A stretch of 64,000 nt of DNA from Bacteroidota bacterium. Lineage in GTDB: Bacteria; Bacteroidota; Bacteroidia; Cytophagales; UBA9547. The translations under genes were made by a program, and so were the position numbers. Each line of letters starts with the position of its first letter. The first letter of the stretch is position 1. Location: NCBI GenBank assembly GCA_004293915.1, contig RDZG01000054.1, positions 62,001-126,000 of the forward strand, in the 5' to 3' direction. The notes under the pieces are model-generated. The model worked only from the letters and a program-made list of their open reading frames with translations. It ran no database searches and was not told the DNA's origin. This document shows positions 1 through 8,964 of the stretch, piece after piece.

Positions 1-1197
1 AATAACAAAAAGATAATTGATAAAAACGAGTTTTTATTCAAAGAATTTGAAAACAAAAATTTAGAATTCGAAAAAAATGAAAACAAACTAAATGAATATA
101 TTACTGAAATTAATAATAAAAAAGAAGAGGAACAAAAACGTACTTGGATTACAGATGGACTAGCCAAATTTTCAACTATTTTTAGCAATGCAGATAAGCT
201 GGATGTTTTAGGCGATAAAATTGTATATAATGTTGTAAAATATTTGGGTGCAAATCAGGCAGCACTTTATATGGATTTGAATGATGAAAATCCACAAGAT
301 GCTTATCTTGAGATGATTGCTTGCTATGCACACAACCGAAAAAAGTATATCAATAAAAGAATAGAACCTGGTGAAGGACTCGTTGGGCAGGTGTATTTAG
401 AAAAGGATCACGTTTATTTAACCAAAATACCAGACAATTATATCAAAATTGAGTCTGGACTAGGTGATGCCAACCCGAAATTTTTGCTGATTATGCCTTT
501 AATTGCTAAAGATGAAATTGAAGGCATTTTAGAAATAGCATCTTTTCATCCTATCGAACCTCATCAGATTGAATTTGTTCATAAAATTTCTGAAAGTATT
601 TCTTCTGTAATAACATCTGTAAAAATTAGTCAGAACACCAAAGTTTTGCTCGAACGCTCACAAATTCAAACCGAACAATTGAGAGCTCAAGAGGAAGAAA
701 TGCGTCAGAATATGGAAGAAATTATGGCTACGCAAGAAGAATTAACACGTAAAAATGCAGATCATGAAAGTCAAACAGAAATGTTAAATTTAATTATTGA
801 TAATATACCTTTTCCTGTTTTTATTAAGGACGAAACCGGGAAATATACACTTGTAAATAAATCTGAAGCAGAAATTTTTGGGGTTAGTAAAGACGAGTTT
901 ATAGGCTTTGATGATAGTAAATTTATTACAGATAAAAATGAAGTGCGCAGAATAGCAGAATCAGATAGAAAAATTGTAGAGGAAAATCAACCTGTATATT
1001 TTCCTTCGCAACAAATCAAACTGCATAATGGTGTTATTCGAGTATTTAAAACTTCTAAAGTACCATTTTATAACAAGCAAACGGGAAAAAATAATATATT
1101 AGGGGTATCCGTTGATTTAACAGACTCTAGTTTGAGAGAAACTGAAATGATAAAAGAAATATCTAGAATGAAATACGAATTGGACAAACTTAAATAA
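1..1197 (+). CDS. GAF and PAS domain sensor protein, N-terminus cut by window edge
   Basis: The frame is open from base 1, so the gene starts before the window. A TTG at 244 is an internal codon, not the start. The visible 398 residues begin with a charged Lys/Glu/Asn-rich coiled coil. A GAF-like domain follows (about residues 50-205; EPGEGLVGQVYLE is a typical GAF stretch). Next is a second coiled coil rich in Glu/Gln (about 205-255) and a PAS domain (about 258-380, beginning near LIIDNIPFPVFIKDETGKY). No kinase, cyclase or output domain follows, and the protein ends in a short helix. Multi-domain GAF-PAS proteins of this kind act as cytoplasmic or membrane-tethered sensors in Bacteroidota. 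The ligand and the N-terminal domain cannot be seen. Its stop codon lies inside the 45-bp palindrome that follows. Confidence 0.85.
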   Translation, partial: NNKKIIDKNEFLFKEFENKNLEFEKNENKLNEYITEINNKKEEEQKRTWITDGLAKFSTIFSNADKLDVLGDKIVYNVVKYLGANQAALYMDLNDENPQDAYLEMIACYAHNRKKYINKRIEPGEGLVGQVYLEKDHVYLTKIPDNYIKIESGLGDANPKFLLIMPLIAKDEIEGILEIASFHPIEPHQIEFVHKISESISSVITSVKISQNTKVLLERSQIQTEQLRAQEEEMRQNMEEIMATQEELTRKNADHESQTEMLNLIIDNIPFPVFIKDETGKYTLVNKSEAEIFGVSKDEFIGFDDSKFITDKNEVRRIAESDRKIVEENQPVYFPSQQIKLHNGVIRVFKTSKVPFYNKQTGKNNILGVSVDLTDSSLRETEMIKEISRMKYELDKLK

Positions 1198-1237
1198 TTA
1201 TGCTTTACAAACATAATGTTTGTAAAGCATAATTATT
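1193..1237. repeat. 45-bp perfect palindrome, copy 1 of 2
   Basis: Two 22-base arms are perfect inverted copies around a single central base at 1215; the core of the left arm is TTATGCTTTACAAACAT. A further base pair (1192/1238) can form. It contains the stop codons of both convergent neighbours: the GAF/PAS gene (1195-1197) and the ATPase gene (1233-1235). The same 45-mer occurs at 2652-2696 on the other side of the ATPase gene, differing only in the central base (A here, T there), so the two copies are in inverted orientation. It may serve as a bidirectional terminator, a mobile-element end, or both. Confidence 0.9.
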
Positions 1238-2630
1238 TTAAAATCGATACAACATCCTCACAATCAAGAATATAAATCGAATCTTCTTTTTTTATAGCAG
1301 ATTTATCCATAACAAAAATGGCTATATGTATGGATTCGTAGCGATTTGCAATACCCAAAATGGCTAGCTTGTAGCGAAGCCCAGCCAAAATTTCTGATAT
1401 TTTTACACTACTACTCCATTTAACTTCGCCAATCAACAGCGATTTTTTATCGTATGATTCTGCCAAAACATCAATCTCAATTTCGTTTACTTTGTCTGGC
1501 TTTCCCCAATAGCGATATGCCATACTCCAGTCTATGCCACCAATTGATGAGTATGGAATGGCATTTCTAACTAATTCTTCCCAAACATTTGCGTAAAGGT
1601 GTGGGATTTTTATATCCAATTGCTTTTTTATCACACTCCAAAGTCCCATTTCTATCATCGATTTATTGGATGCCACAAATTGCATGTAGAAATTCAAAAA
1701 TGGGTCTGATATCCAATATAAGCTTTTTTTGGAATCTTTTTCTTGTTCTCCAAAAGGCACTTCTTTTCGTAAATATCCCATTTCAATTAGATTCGACATA
1801 GGTCTCGAAAAATGTGTAGTCGGTTTTTCGAGTTTATTTGCTATTTCGCTTATTCTGTGATTTCCATTCCCAACTAAATTAACTATTGAATAGGCTTGAA
1901 CGGCACTTCGCATATCATCCAAAAATAGCCTCATAGGTTCTTCTGCCAATATGCCATTTTTATCAAACACAGCATAGTGAATTGCTTCTTCGTAAGAATT
2001 ATAGTTTTTGCGAATTTCCCAATATCGAGGCACACCTCCCCATGTTGCATATTCTTTTACTGCTTCTATTGCACTGCAATTCAAATATTCTTTCAGCCAG
2101 AAAATTTTCATGGCAGATATATTTAACACAGAATCTGCTCTGCCATAAAGTGGCGAAGTTGTTCCTAAAAACAATTCTCGCATCATTTGTTGTGATGAAC
2201 CGCACAAAACCAGATTATAGTTTTTCTTAAGTTCCAAATCTACTATTTTTTGTATCACACTTGGCAACTCAGGTGCTGCGTGTACCATGTAAGGGAATTC
2301 GTCTAAAACCAATGTAATTCTTGTTTTAGTAGAATTGTCTAATGCCCTCAAAATGGATTCCCAAGTTGGATAAATTACTTGGTCAAAATCTGGGATAAAG
2401 TTAGCAATGGCTTTTGCTAACATATTGATTTGCATTGATTTTTCCGTAAAATCTGCTAAAAAATATATGCCTTTGTCGGCAATAACATTTTTTAAAAGTG
2501 CCGATTTGCCAATTCTACGTCTGCCATATACTATTGCAAATGCAGATTCTTCTTTGTTTAGTAAGCGGTCAAATGTGGCTCTTTCGTCTATTCGGTCAAG
2601 AAAATCTATCATAATCCCTTTATTTTCCAC
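1233..2630 (-). CDS. AAA ATPase with C-terminal DUF234-type nuclease-like domain
   Basis: This 465-residue protein belongs to the archaeal-type P-loop ATPase group (COG1672-like). Near the N-terminus is a Walker A variant, YGRRRIGKSALL (about residues 35-46). Walker B is LVLDEFPY (about 107-114), followed by a sensor stretch LVLCGSSQQMM. A winged-helix region lies near residues 250-300. The C-terminal part has the pattern EIEIDVLAES...LLIGEVKWS, which resembles the D...ExK core of PD-(D/E)XK nucleases and is typical of the DUF234 tail. The cellular role of this family is not established. The gene is alone on its strand, bounded on both sides by the same palindrome. Multicopy ATPases of this type are common in Bacteroidota and are often patchily distributed. 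The start ATG at 2630 is consistent with the family; residue 7 (MIDFLDR) is an alternative. Confidence 0.85.
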   Translation of the reverse strand: MENKGIMIDFLDRIDERATFDRLLNKEESAFAIVYGRRRIGKSALLKNVIADKGIYFLADFTEKSMQINMLAKAIANFIPDFDQVIYPTWESILRALDNSTKTRITLVLDEFPYMVHAAPELPSVIQKIVDLELKKNYNLVLCGSSQQMMRELFLGTTSPLYGRADSVLNISAMKIFWLKEYLNCSAIEAVKEYATWGGVPRYWEIRKNYNSYEEAIHYAVFDKNGILAEEPMRLFLDDMRSAVQAYSIVNLVGNGNHRISEIANKLEKPTTHFSRPMSNLIEMGYLRKEVPFGEQEKDSKKSLYWISDPFLNFYMQFVASNKSMIEMGLWSVIKKQLDIKIPHLYANVWEELVRNAIPYSSIGGIDWSMAYRYWGKPDKVNEIEIDVLAESYDKKSLLIGEVKWSSSVKISEILAGLRYKLAILGIANRYESIHIAIFVMDKSAIKKEDSIYILDCEDVVSILK

Positions 2631-2651
2631 AAAGGTAATTCTTTTTTTTGT

Positions 2652-2696
2652 AATAATTATGCTTTACAAACATTATGTTTGTAAAGCATAATTATT
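2652..2696. repeat. 45-bp perfect palindrome, copy 2 of 2
   Basis: The two 22-base arms around base 2674 are identical to those at 1193-1237. The central base is T instead of A, as expected for the same sequence in reverse orientation. A T run follows on the + strand and the J-domain gene stops four bases away at 2700. The element therefore sits between the 5' end of the ATPase gene and the 3' end of the J-domain gene. It could terminate transcription of the J-domain gene, but it also lies directly upstream of the ATPase start. Confidence 0.9.
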
Positions 2697-2699
2697 TTT

Positions 2700-3443
2700 T
2701 TAAAAATCTAGGTTAATTTGTTCTTTTTCTGCTAGGTTTTGGGTGTTGTTTATTTTTAATTTTAACTTTTCTTGAGGTTTTTTATAATTCTTTTCGGCTA
2801 ATTGATAATCTAGTAAAGCCATTTTGTATTTTTTTTGCAAAAAACGTATATTGCCTCTCATTTCTAACACTTCTGGATAATCTTCTTCATATTTTAGGGC
2901 ATCGTTACAAGCTCTAAAAGCATTAAAATAATTTTCAGAATTATAATATAAAACGGCTTTTTCATAATGCTCTTCGGCTGCAAGATGGTTCATGTATGTG
3001 CCAAAAAGTGTTGCAGCGGCTCCAATAATGACACAAAGTGTAAATCCAATGATATAATAAAGTGAGTTGCTTTCTTTTTTAGGAATTTCTTTCGATTCAT
3101 AAAATTTGCCTTGTCCAGAATAATCTCCCGAATTAAAATCGGGCATATTTTGGATTTCGCTGTACGATTTATATTGCCAGTCGGCTTTTGCATCTACTGT
3201 GTTTTCTGGCTTTTTAGCTTGTGAATAGGTTTGATTATCTAATTTTTGATTAAAAACATAGCGTTTTTCAGCATCTGTTAAAACTTGATACGCTTCATTT
3301 ATTAACTTAAATTTTTCCTCAGCTGTTTTATTGCCCTGATTTTTGTCTGGATGAAATGCCAAAGCCAACTTTTTGAAAGCGGCACGAACTTCTCTATCTG
3401 TGGCAGAGCGTTTTATCCCTAATATTTCGTAGTAATTATTCAA
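2700..3443 (-). CDS. membrane-anchored J-domain (DnaJ-like) protein with TPR-like tail
   Basis: Residues 2-66 form a J domain (NNYYEILGIKRSATDREVRAAF, then the diagnostic HPD in LAFHPDKNQ). A polar linker follows, then one hydrophobic segment (about residues 128-151, SLYYIIGFTLCVIIGAAATL). The C-terminal helical region resembles tetratricopeptide repeats (AVLYYNSENYFNAFRACNDAL). J domains stimulate the ATPase of DnaK/Hsp70. This protein lacks the Gly/Phe and zinc-finger regions of true DnaJ, so it is a specialised co-chaperone. The start is TTG at 3443: an in-frame stop lies just upstream and the J domain begins at residue 2, leaving no alternative ATG. The client and the orientation of the TPR part are unknown. 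Confidence 0.85.
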   Translation of the reverse strand: MNNYYEILGIKRSATDREVRAAFKKLALAFHPDKNQGNKTAEEKFKLINEAYQVLTDAEKRYVFNQKLDNQTYSQAKKPENTVDAKADWQYKSYSEIQNMPDFNSGDYSGQGKFYESKEIPKKESNSLYYIIGFTLCVIIGAAATLFGTYMNHLAAEEHYEKAVLYYNSENYFNAFRACNDALKYEEDYPEVLEMRGNIRFLQKKYKMALLDYQLAEKNYKKPQEKLKLKINNTQNLAEKEQINLDF

Positions 3444-3570
3444 TTTATTTGATTTTTATGCAATAAAAAATACTTTTTCGAATATTTAACCCTTTTTATT
3501 TCAATTTGTTGGATTTAACTTTTTGATTCTACTATTAATTTCTAGTTTTGAACTGAAAATTTGAATAAAA

Positions 3571-4707
3571 ATGAAACTATTTGATGTTTATCCGATTTAT
3601 GATATTTCGGTTGTAAAAGGAAAAGGAAGCTATGTTTGGGACGAAAAAGGCACAAAATATTTAGATTTATATGGCGGTCATGCCGTAATTTCTATTGGGC
3701 ATTCGCATCCGCATTATGTGCAAATGCTTAAAAATCAATTAGATAACATTGGATTTTATTCAAATTTTGTGCGTTTGCCTTTGCAAGAACAACTTGCAGA
3801 AAAACTCGGAAAAGTAAGTAATTGCGAAGATTACCAACTTTTTTTATCTAATTCTGGTGCCGAAGCCAACGAAAATGCACTCAAACTGGCTTCGTTTGCA
3901 ACTTGCAGAAAAAAAATTATAGCTTTTTCAAAATCTTTTCACGGAAGAACATCTTTGGCTGTTTCTTGTACGGATAATCCGAGTATTATAGCTCCTGTAA
4001 ATCAGACAGATAACGTTATATTTTCTGCATTTAATGATATAAATGCACTAGAAACTATTTTCAAAATGCAAGGACAAGAAATTGCAGCTGTAATTATTGA
4101 AGGAATTCAAGGTGTGGGTGGAATAAATATTGCTTCAGATTCATTTTTACAAAAAATCAGAAGCTTGTGTACACAATATGGCGCAGTTTTTATTGCCGAT
4201 TCGGTACAATGCGGATATGGCCGTTCGGGTAAGTTTTTTGCACATGATTTTGCAAATGTTAAAGCCGATATTTATTGCACAGCAAAAGGAATGGGAAATG
4301 GTTTTCCTATTGGTGGCACTTTAATTGCTTCGCATTTGAAACCAAAAATGGGAATGTTGGGAACAACTTTTGGTGGAAATCATTTGGCTTGCACAGCTGC
4401 TTTGGCAGTTTTAGATGTTATTGAACAAGAAAATTTAATAGCAAACGCAGAAAAAGTAGGTAATTATGTAATGTCCCAACTCAAATCGTTTTCAGAAGTT
4501 AAAGAAGTTAAAGGACATGGTTTGATGATTGGCATAGAACTTTTTGAACCTTGTGACGAAATTCGTAAGTCATTGATTTTCAATCATCACGTTTTTACTG
4601 GCAGCTCTTCAAACAAAAATCTATTACGTTTGTTGCCTTCGTTGGCAGTTTCTAAAACCGAAATGGATATTTTCTTAGAAAAATTTAGTTTAGCATTACA
4701 AAAATAA
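3571..4707 (+). CDS. argD: acetylornithine aminotransferase family protein
   Basis: This 378-residue class III aminotransferase uses PLP. It carries the N-terminal LDLYGGHAVISIGHSHPHYV motif, the phosphate-binding SGAEANENALK, the HGRT loop (KSFHGRTSLAVS) and the PLP lysine in TAKGMGNGFPIGG (near residue 238). It most closely resembles N-acetylornithine (or N-succinylornithine) aminotransferase, which converts the semialdehyde to N-acetylornithine in arginine synthesis in the cytoplasm. Length and start fit the family. No other arg genes are adjacent, so it is not in an arginine operon here. The stop lies one base from the end of the convergent DCC gene. The choice between ArgD and a related omega-aminotransferase rests on motif similarity only. 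Confidence 0.85.
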   Translation: MKLFDVYPIYDISVVKGKGSYVWDEKGTKYLDLYGGHAVISIGHSHPHYVQMLKNQLDNIGFYSNFVRLPLQEQLAEKLGKVSNCEDYQLFLSNSGAEANENALKLASFATCRKKIIAFSKSFHGRTSLAVSCTDNPSIIAPVNQTDNVIFSAFNDINALETIFKMQGQEIAAVIIEGIQGVGGINIASDSFLQKIRSLCTQYGAVFIADSVQCGYGRSGKFFAHDFANVKADIYCTAKGMGNGFPIGGTLIASHLKPKMGMLGTTFGGNHLACTAALAVLDVIEQENLIANAEKVGNYVMSQLKSFSEVKEVKGHGLMIGIELFEPCDEIRKSLIFNHHVFTGSSSNKNLLRLLPSLAVSKTEMDIFLEKFSLALQK

Positions 4708-4708
4708 T

Positions 4709-5128
4709 CTACAAAAGAAACCGTTCTATTTCTGCCGAATTTGGAATTCGGCATGTTTCTTTTTTGCCAAATAATTTGTACCGATATTTTGCAACAAAAT
4801 CATATACCCAATCTCGAACAAAATGGGGAATCCAAAACAACATATAATAAAAAACAGCATATTGAAATGGCAGTTTTTTAAAAATGCGTAAAACAGCATT
4901 TGATTTTATAAACAGTTCATTATCAGCAAGTAAAACAACGGTATTGAGTTCGCTAGCATCAAATTTATATTTTGTTAAAATTTCTTTTGCTAACTCAGAT
5001 TGTAAAGAACAAAATTTAAAAACGTATTTTTTGTCTTTCTGAATCAAAAAATCTATAAAACCATTGCACAAACCACAAACGCCATCAAAAAATATAATTT
5101 GTGTATGTTTTTCGATAGCGTTTGACAT
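4709..5128 (-). CDS. DCC-family thiol-disulfide oxidoreductase-like protein (DUF393)
   Basis: This 139-residue protein begins with FFDGVCGLCNGFIDFLIQKD, the DxxCxxC signature of the DCC1/YuxK family (DUF393). It continues with a thioredoxin-fold-like pattern and the usual aromatic tail with two short hydrophobic stretches (AVFYYMLFWIPHFVRDWVYDFVAKYRYKLFG). The two cysteines make a redox role plausible, but substrates are unknown for the family. The start ATG at 5128 gives the motif near residue 18, as usual. It is downstream of the cupredoxin gene on the same strand, with about 17 bases between the genes, so the two may be co-transcribed. Confidence 0.85.
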   Translation of the reverse strand: MSNAIEKHTQIIFFDGVCGLCNGFIDFLIQKDKKYVFKFCSLQSELAKEILTKYKFDASELNTVVLLADNELFIKSNAVLRIFKKLPFQYAVFYYMLFWIPHFVRDWVYDFVAKYRYKLFGKKETCRIPNSAEIERFLL

Positions 5129-5145
5129 AATTTTATTATTCCTTT

Positions 5146-6882
5146 TTATTCTTTCAACAGTTTGCCGCTGAAAATTGTTTTTTTAGCATCTAAAATACGA
5201 ACAAAATAAATACCGTTTTGTAAGCTAGAAATATCGATTTCGCTAGTTCCCGGGCATAAACAATCTTTACCTTTTCCGCCTTCGCAAATTCCTTCATAAA
5301 AAGTTGAATTTAAAACGATTTTATTGCCTACATCATAAATAAAAATTTTCAAACCACTTTTTTTAATTCCACCCGAAGAAGCTATTAGCAGTTTTTCTTT
5401 CGCAGGATTTGGATACATGGTGATTTTTGATTTTTCTTCGGTTAAAGAAATTACAGAAGTTGGATTGTATTGAAAGTTGTAATCTTGACTATAAGCTGGA
5501 CAACCATAGTTTGAATATTTCACACTATAAAGCCCAGAAAGTGTTGAGTTTATAGATGTAGATGTCGTTAAAATAATCGAACCATTATAATACCAATTTA
5601 ATATAGGAGGATTTGTGCTACCGTAAGTAAATATAGTTGTTCCCGTTGATGTTAATGCTACAAATAACTCGCCTAATGGTATTGGTAAATTTTCAAATAC
5701 TAAAACATTAGAAGTAACCGAACTCGGATTAGCACAACTAAGCGAAGATGTCAAATTTGCTTGTACAGTTCCGCCAAACATACTTAATGTTGTAGTATTA
5801 AAATTCGAACCAATAGTTGTTCTTCCCCAAAAAGAATTAATAATTGTCCAAGTTATGTTTGGAGAAGTTCCACCTCCTGATATGTTTGCTGAAATGGTTG
5901 TTACACTTTCGCTACAATTTTGAGGATAATTTCTAAAACCAGTAATTGAAATACTTGGTACTACAGCTGACAAAACTGTCGTAACTATGGTATTTGATGC
6001 CACTGTAACAACCGAACTACTGCAACCACTTGGCTGTGCAGTGATAGTACAAATAATATTATCTCCATCTGCTAATGTATTGGTAGATAATTGATTACTG
6101 TTTGTTCCCACAACTGAATTATTGATTTTCCAGCCATAATTTATATTTCCAGATATGTTTAAGCTATTGGCAGTTATAGTTACTGGAGTGTTTACGCAAA
6201 TACTTCCAGCTGCATTTGAAACAATATTTGCAACTGGATTTCCAGTAACATTAAGCGATAAATCTGTTCCATTGTTATTACTTTGAATTATAGGATTTGA
6301 AGAAACTAACCTAAATCTATAACCAGTTCCCGAGGAAATTGTTGGCAAAGTAAATTGTACATTTGCACCCGAAATAGTTGGCAAAATTGTTGTAGGGCTA
6401 CTAAAACTCCCCAAATTATTTGACAATTCAACATTAAACACATTGCCTCCCGCAAATGTGCCAGTAAGGGTGTGTGTAAAACTTATCGTATTTCCAATGC
6501 AAAAAGTATTGCTACTGCTCGAACTAATATTAATTGCAAGTGGTGGATTTACTGTTAAAGAAAATGTCATGCTAGGGTGTGCTTGGCAAACAAAAGAATA
6601 CGCACCTGCAACCGATGGAGCAAAATCTACAGAACGCACATTTGTACTCAATGCATCAGAAGTATAGGCAGAAGCTCCATTTGGTATAGAAGTGGTGGCG
6701 GCATTATGAAATCCACTAATAAAATTGAATGTTATTTTTTCGCCAAGCGTTATGGTTTCGGCAGAAGGAGAAAATGAAAAACTAGTTACGTTAATTATTT
6801 TATCTGCAAAAACTTGGTTGGAAATTAAAATTCCAAATAAATATAGAGTTTTTAAACTGTAGATTTTGATACATGGTTTCAT
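5146..6882 (-). CDS. secreted cupredoxin-domain protein with T9SS sorting domain
   Basis: I chose the ATG at 6882, not 6927, because it directly precedes a signal peptide (KTLYLFGILISNQVFA). The mature protein starts with a cupredoxin (plastocyanin-like) domain of about 100 residues. It has a likely type 1 copper site: His in SGFHNAATT and the C-x-x-H-x-x-M loop in FVCQAHPSM. Ig-like repeats follow, including a module also found in the giant adhesin at 46,360. The C-terminus carries a type A T9SS sorting domain (MYPNPAKEKLLI ... LQNGIYFVRI). That domain contains an unusual Cys-rich insertion (EGICEGGKGKDCLCPG). The product is expected to be exported across the outer membrane and anchored or released. 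Its electron partner or function is unknown. The ORF is 578 residues from this start. Confidence 0.8.
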   Translation of the reverse strand: MKPCIKIYSLKTLYLFGILISNQVFADKIINVTSFSFSPSAETITLGEKITFNFISGFHNAATTSIPNGASAYTSDALSTNVRSVDFAPSVAGAYSFVCQAHPSMTFSLTVNPPLAINISSSSSNTFCIGNTISFTHTLTGTFAGGNVFNVELSNNLGSFSSPTTILPTISGANVQFTLPTISSGTGYRFRLVSSNPIIQSNNNGTDLSLNVTGNPVANIVSNAAGSICVNTPVTITANSLNISGNINYGWKINNSVVGTNSNQLSTNTLADGDNIICTITAQPSGCSSSVVTVASNTIVTTVLSAVVPSISITGFRNYPQNCSESVTTISANISGGGTSPNITWTIINSFWGRTTIGSNFNTTTLSMFGGTVQANLTSSLSCANPSSVTSNVLVFENLPIPLGELFVALTSTGTTIFTYGSTNPPILNWYYNGSIILTTSTSINSTLSGLYSVKYSNYGCPAYSQDYNFQYNPTSVISLTEEKSKITMYPNPAKEKLLIASSGGIKKSGLKIFIYDVGNKIVLNSTFYEGICEGGKGKDCLCPGTSEIDISSLQNGIYFVRILDAKKTIFSGKLLKE

Positions 6883-6948
6883 ACTGTATGTGTTTGATTT
6901 ATGTTTTTGTTTATCAAATGTAATCAATTAAACACAAAAAACTCATTG

Positions 6949-8196
6949 TTATACCAAATAATCATATAAAACTGGCATGTCTTTTAGCGGGATAAAATCG
7001 AAACCAAATTTTTGCATATTTGTGCGTAAAGCTTCGCAATCTTTGGCTTTTTTATATTCAACTCCTATTAAAGCTGCACCCGTTTCTTTGTTGGTTTTTT
7101 TCAAATATTCAAAACGCACAATATCATCGCTTGGTCCCAAAACATCATCTAAAAACGAACGCAAAGCACCAGGTCGCTGCGGAAAGTTTACAATAAAATA
7201 TTCTTTCAAACCCTCAAAAAGCATCGAACGTTCTTTTATTTCTTGCATTCGGTCGATATCGTTGTTGCTTCCACTAACCACACAAACGATATTTTTGCCT
7301 TTAATTTGATCTTTATAAAAATCCAATGCAGCTATAGATAGCGCACCTGCAGGCTCAACAACAATGGCATCGGTATTGTATAATTGCAAAATAGTGGTAC
7401 AGGTTTTGCCCTCAGGCACCAAAATCATTTCTTTTATGGTTTCCTTACAAATCGAAAATGTAATATCTCCCACACGTTTCACTGCTGCTCCATCCACAAA
7501 TTTATCTATTTTTTCGAGCGAAACCACATTGCCATTTTCTAGTGCTTTTTTCATCGATGGAGCACCAGTTGGCTCAACTCCAATTATTTGAGTATTAGGC
7601 GATTTATGCTTAAAACAACTCGATACACCAGCCGCTAATCCACCACCGCCTACTGCCATAAAAAGATAGTCGATAGGTGTGTTTTTCATATCTGCTAAAA
7701 TCTCTAAACCAACTGTACCTTGCCCAGCAATGGTATCTAAATTATCAAACGGATGGATAAATGCCATGTTGTTAGCATTGCAAAATTCGATGGCTTTGGC
7801 ATAACTATCGTCAAAAGTATCGCCTTCGAGCCTTACCTCAATTCGGTCTTTTCCAAACATTTTTACTTGGTTCACTTTTTGTTTTGGCGTTGTGATGGGC
7901 ATATACACAAAGCCTTTTATACCGAGCAAACTACACGATAAAGCAAAACCTTGTGCATGGTTACCCGCACTAGCACACACAATTCCATTTTGGGTTTCGG
8001 CTGCCGAACGGCTACTTATATTATTGTACGCACCTCTGATTTTGTACGAACGTACCACCTGCAAATCTTCTCTTTTGAGGTAAATATTTGCTTGATAATA
8101 TTCAGAAAGATTACGATTTAATTCTATGGGTGTATGTTTGGCAACGTTTTTAAGACGTTGATAGGCTGCTTCAATTTTTTCTAATTCGAGTATCAT
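6949..8196 (-). CDS. ilvA: threonine ammonia-lyase (threonine dehydratase)
   Basis: This is the PLP enzyme that converts L-threonine to 2-oxobutanoate and ammonia, the first step toward isoleucine. Visible motifs are the PLP lysine segment REDLQVVRSYKIRGAYNN (Lys52), the asparagine loop SAGNHAQGFA and the glycine loop VGGGGLAAGVSS. The last 85 or so residues form an ACT-like regulatory domain (FIVNFPQRPGALRSFLDDVL), so feedback control by isoleucine is possible. I chose ATG 8196 because the family begins with this MILELEKIEAAYQRL helix; the longer reading from 8217 adds seven unconserved residues. It stands alone without other ilv genes. Confidence 0.9.
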   Translation of the reverse strand: MILELEKIEAAYQRLKNVAKHTPIELNRNLSEYYQANIYLKREDLQVVRSYKIRGAYNNISSRSAAETQNGIVCASAGNHAQGFALSCSLLGIKGFVYMPITTPKQKVNQVKMFGKDRIEVRLEGDTFDDSYAKAIEFCNANNMAFIHPFDNLDTIAGQGTVGLEILADMKNTPIDYLFMAVGGGGLAAGVSSCFKHKSPNTQIIGVEPTGAPSMKKALENGNVVSLEKIDKFVDGAAVKRVGDITFSICKETIKEMILVPEGKTCTTILQLYNTDAIVVEPAGALSIAALDFYKDQIKGKNIVCVVSGSNNDIDRMQEIKERSMLFEGLKEYFIVNFPQRPGALRSFLDDVLGPSDDIVRFEYLKKTNKETGAALIGVEYKKAKDCEALRTNMQKFGFDFIPLKDMPVLYDYLV

Positions 8197-8337
8197 TTTT
8201 TGTATTCTGAAATGCAAAATTAGATAAAATTTCTGATTTATATTTTCATAGTATAGACTTTAAAAATAATTGCTTTTTTTATTTTTATGAGTTACCAAAT
8301 TGCAAATTGAGATATAAATCTAAAAAAATAATATCTC

Positions 8338-8883
8338 ATGTTTAGCAAAGGCGAAATATTATTATCCGAACCTTTTTTACCTGATCCAAATTTTACACGA
8401 TCGGTTATTTTACTTGCTGAACATGGCGAGGGTGGCTTGCTTGGTTTTGTACTCAATAATAAATCAACAATGGTTTTAGAAGATCTTGGCGAAGAATTTC
8501 GAAACATCGATTTGCCAGTTTATATTGGTGGACCTGTAGAACAAAATACATTACATTTTGTACATACTTTAGGTAATAAAATAGATCAAACTGTGCCTAT
8601 TTCTGATGTGGTTTATTGGAGCGGAAATTTGAAAGATACTCTAAATTTGATTCGCTTAGGAATTATAAAAGAAACTGATATTCGCTTTTTTTTGGGCTAT
8701 TCGGGCTGGGGAAAAGGTCAATTACAAACAGAATACAATCAAAAAAGCTGGTTTCAAATCAAAAATATTAAAAAAGATATTTTTGAAATCGAGCCACAAA
8801 ATCTCTGGCGGCAAGTTCTCAAAAATCAAGGTGGAGAATTTAAACAATATGCCAATTATCCACTTGATCCACGTTTGAATTAA
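8338..8883 (+). CDS. YqgE/AlgH family protein (DUF179)
   Basis: This 181-residue protein matches the YqgE/AlgH family along its length. Examples are the N-terminal KGEILLSEPFLPDPNFTRSV, the central GGLLGFVLNNKS and YIGGPVEQNTLHFVHT, and the late FFLGYSGWGKGQLQTE. These are the most conserved blocks of the family. AlgH was first linked to alginate regulation in Pseudomonas, but its biochemical function is not known. The size is typical and the start is the only ATG near the conserved N-terminus. It precedes the toxin-antitoxin pair, separated from it by a probable promoter. Confidence 0.9.
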   Translation: MFSKGEILLSEPFLPDPNFTRSVILLAEHGEGGLLGFVLNNKSTMVLEDLGEEFRNIDLPVYIGGPVEQNTLHFVHTLGNKIDQTVPISDVVYWSGNLKDTLNLIRLGIIKETDIRFFLGYSGWGKGQLQTEYNQKSWFQIKNIKKDIFEIEPQNLWRQVLKNQGGEFKQYANYPLDPRLN

Positions 8884-8906
8884 AGAATTTTAATTTTGAA
8901 ATTCTG

Positions 8907-8937
8907 TTTGCTTTCGATTCAAAATTGTATATCTTTA
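8907..8937 (+). promoter_or_regulatory. probable promoter of the toxin-antitoxin operon
   Basis: TTTG at 8907-8910 and TATCTTTA at 8930-8937 are separated by 19 bases. This matches the Bacteroidota consensus TTTG-N19-TAnnTTTG except for the last base. The antitoxin ATG is 27 bases downstream. Confidence 0.5.
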
Positions 8938-8964
8938 TAATCTCATAATTGTCATTAAGAAATC

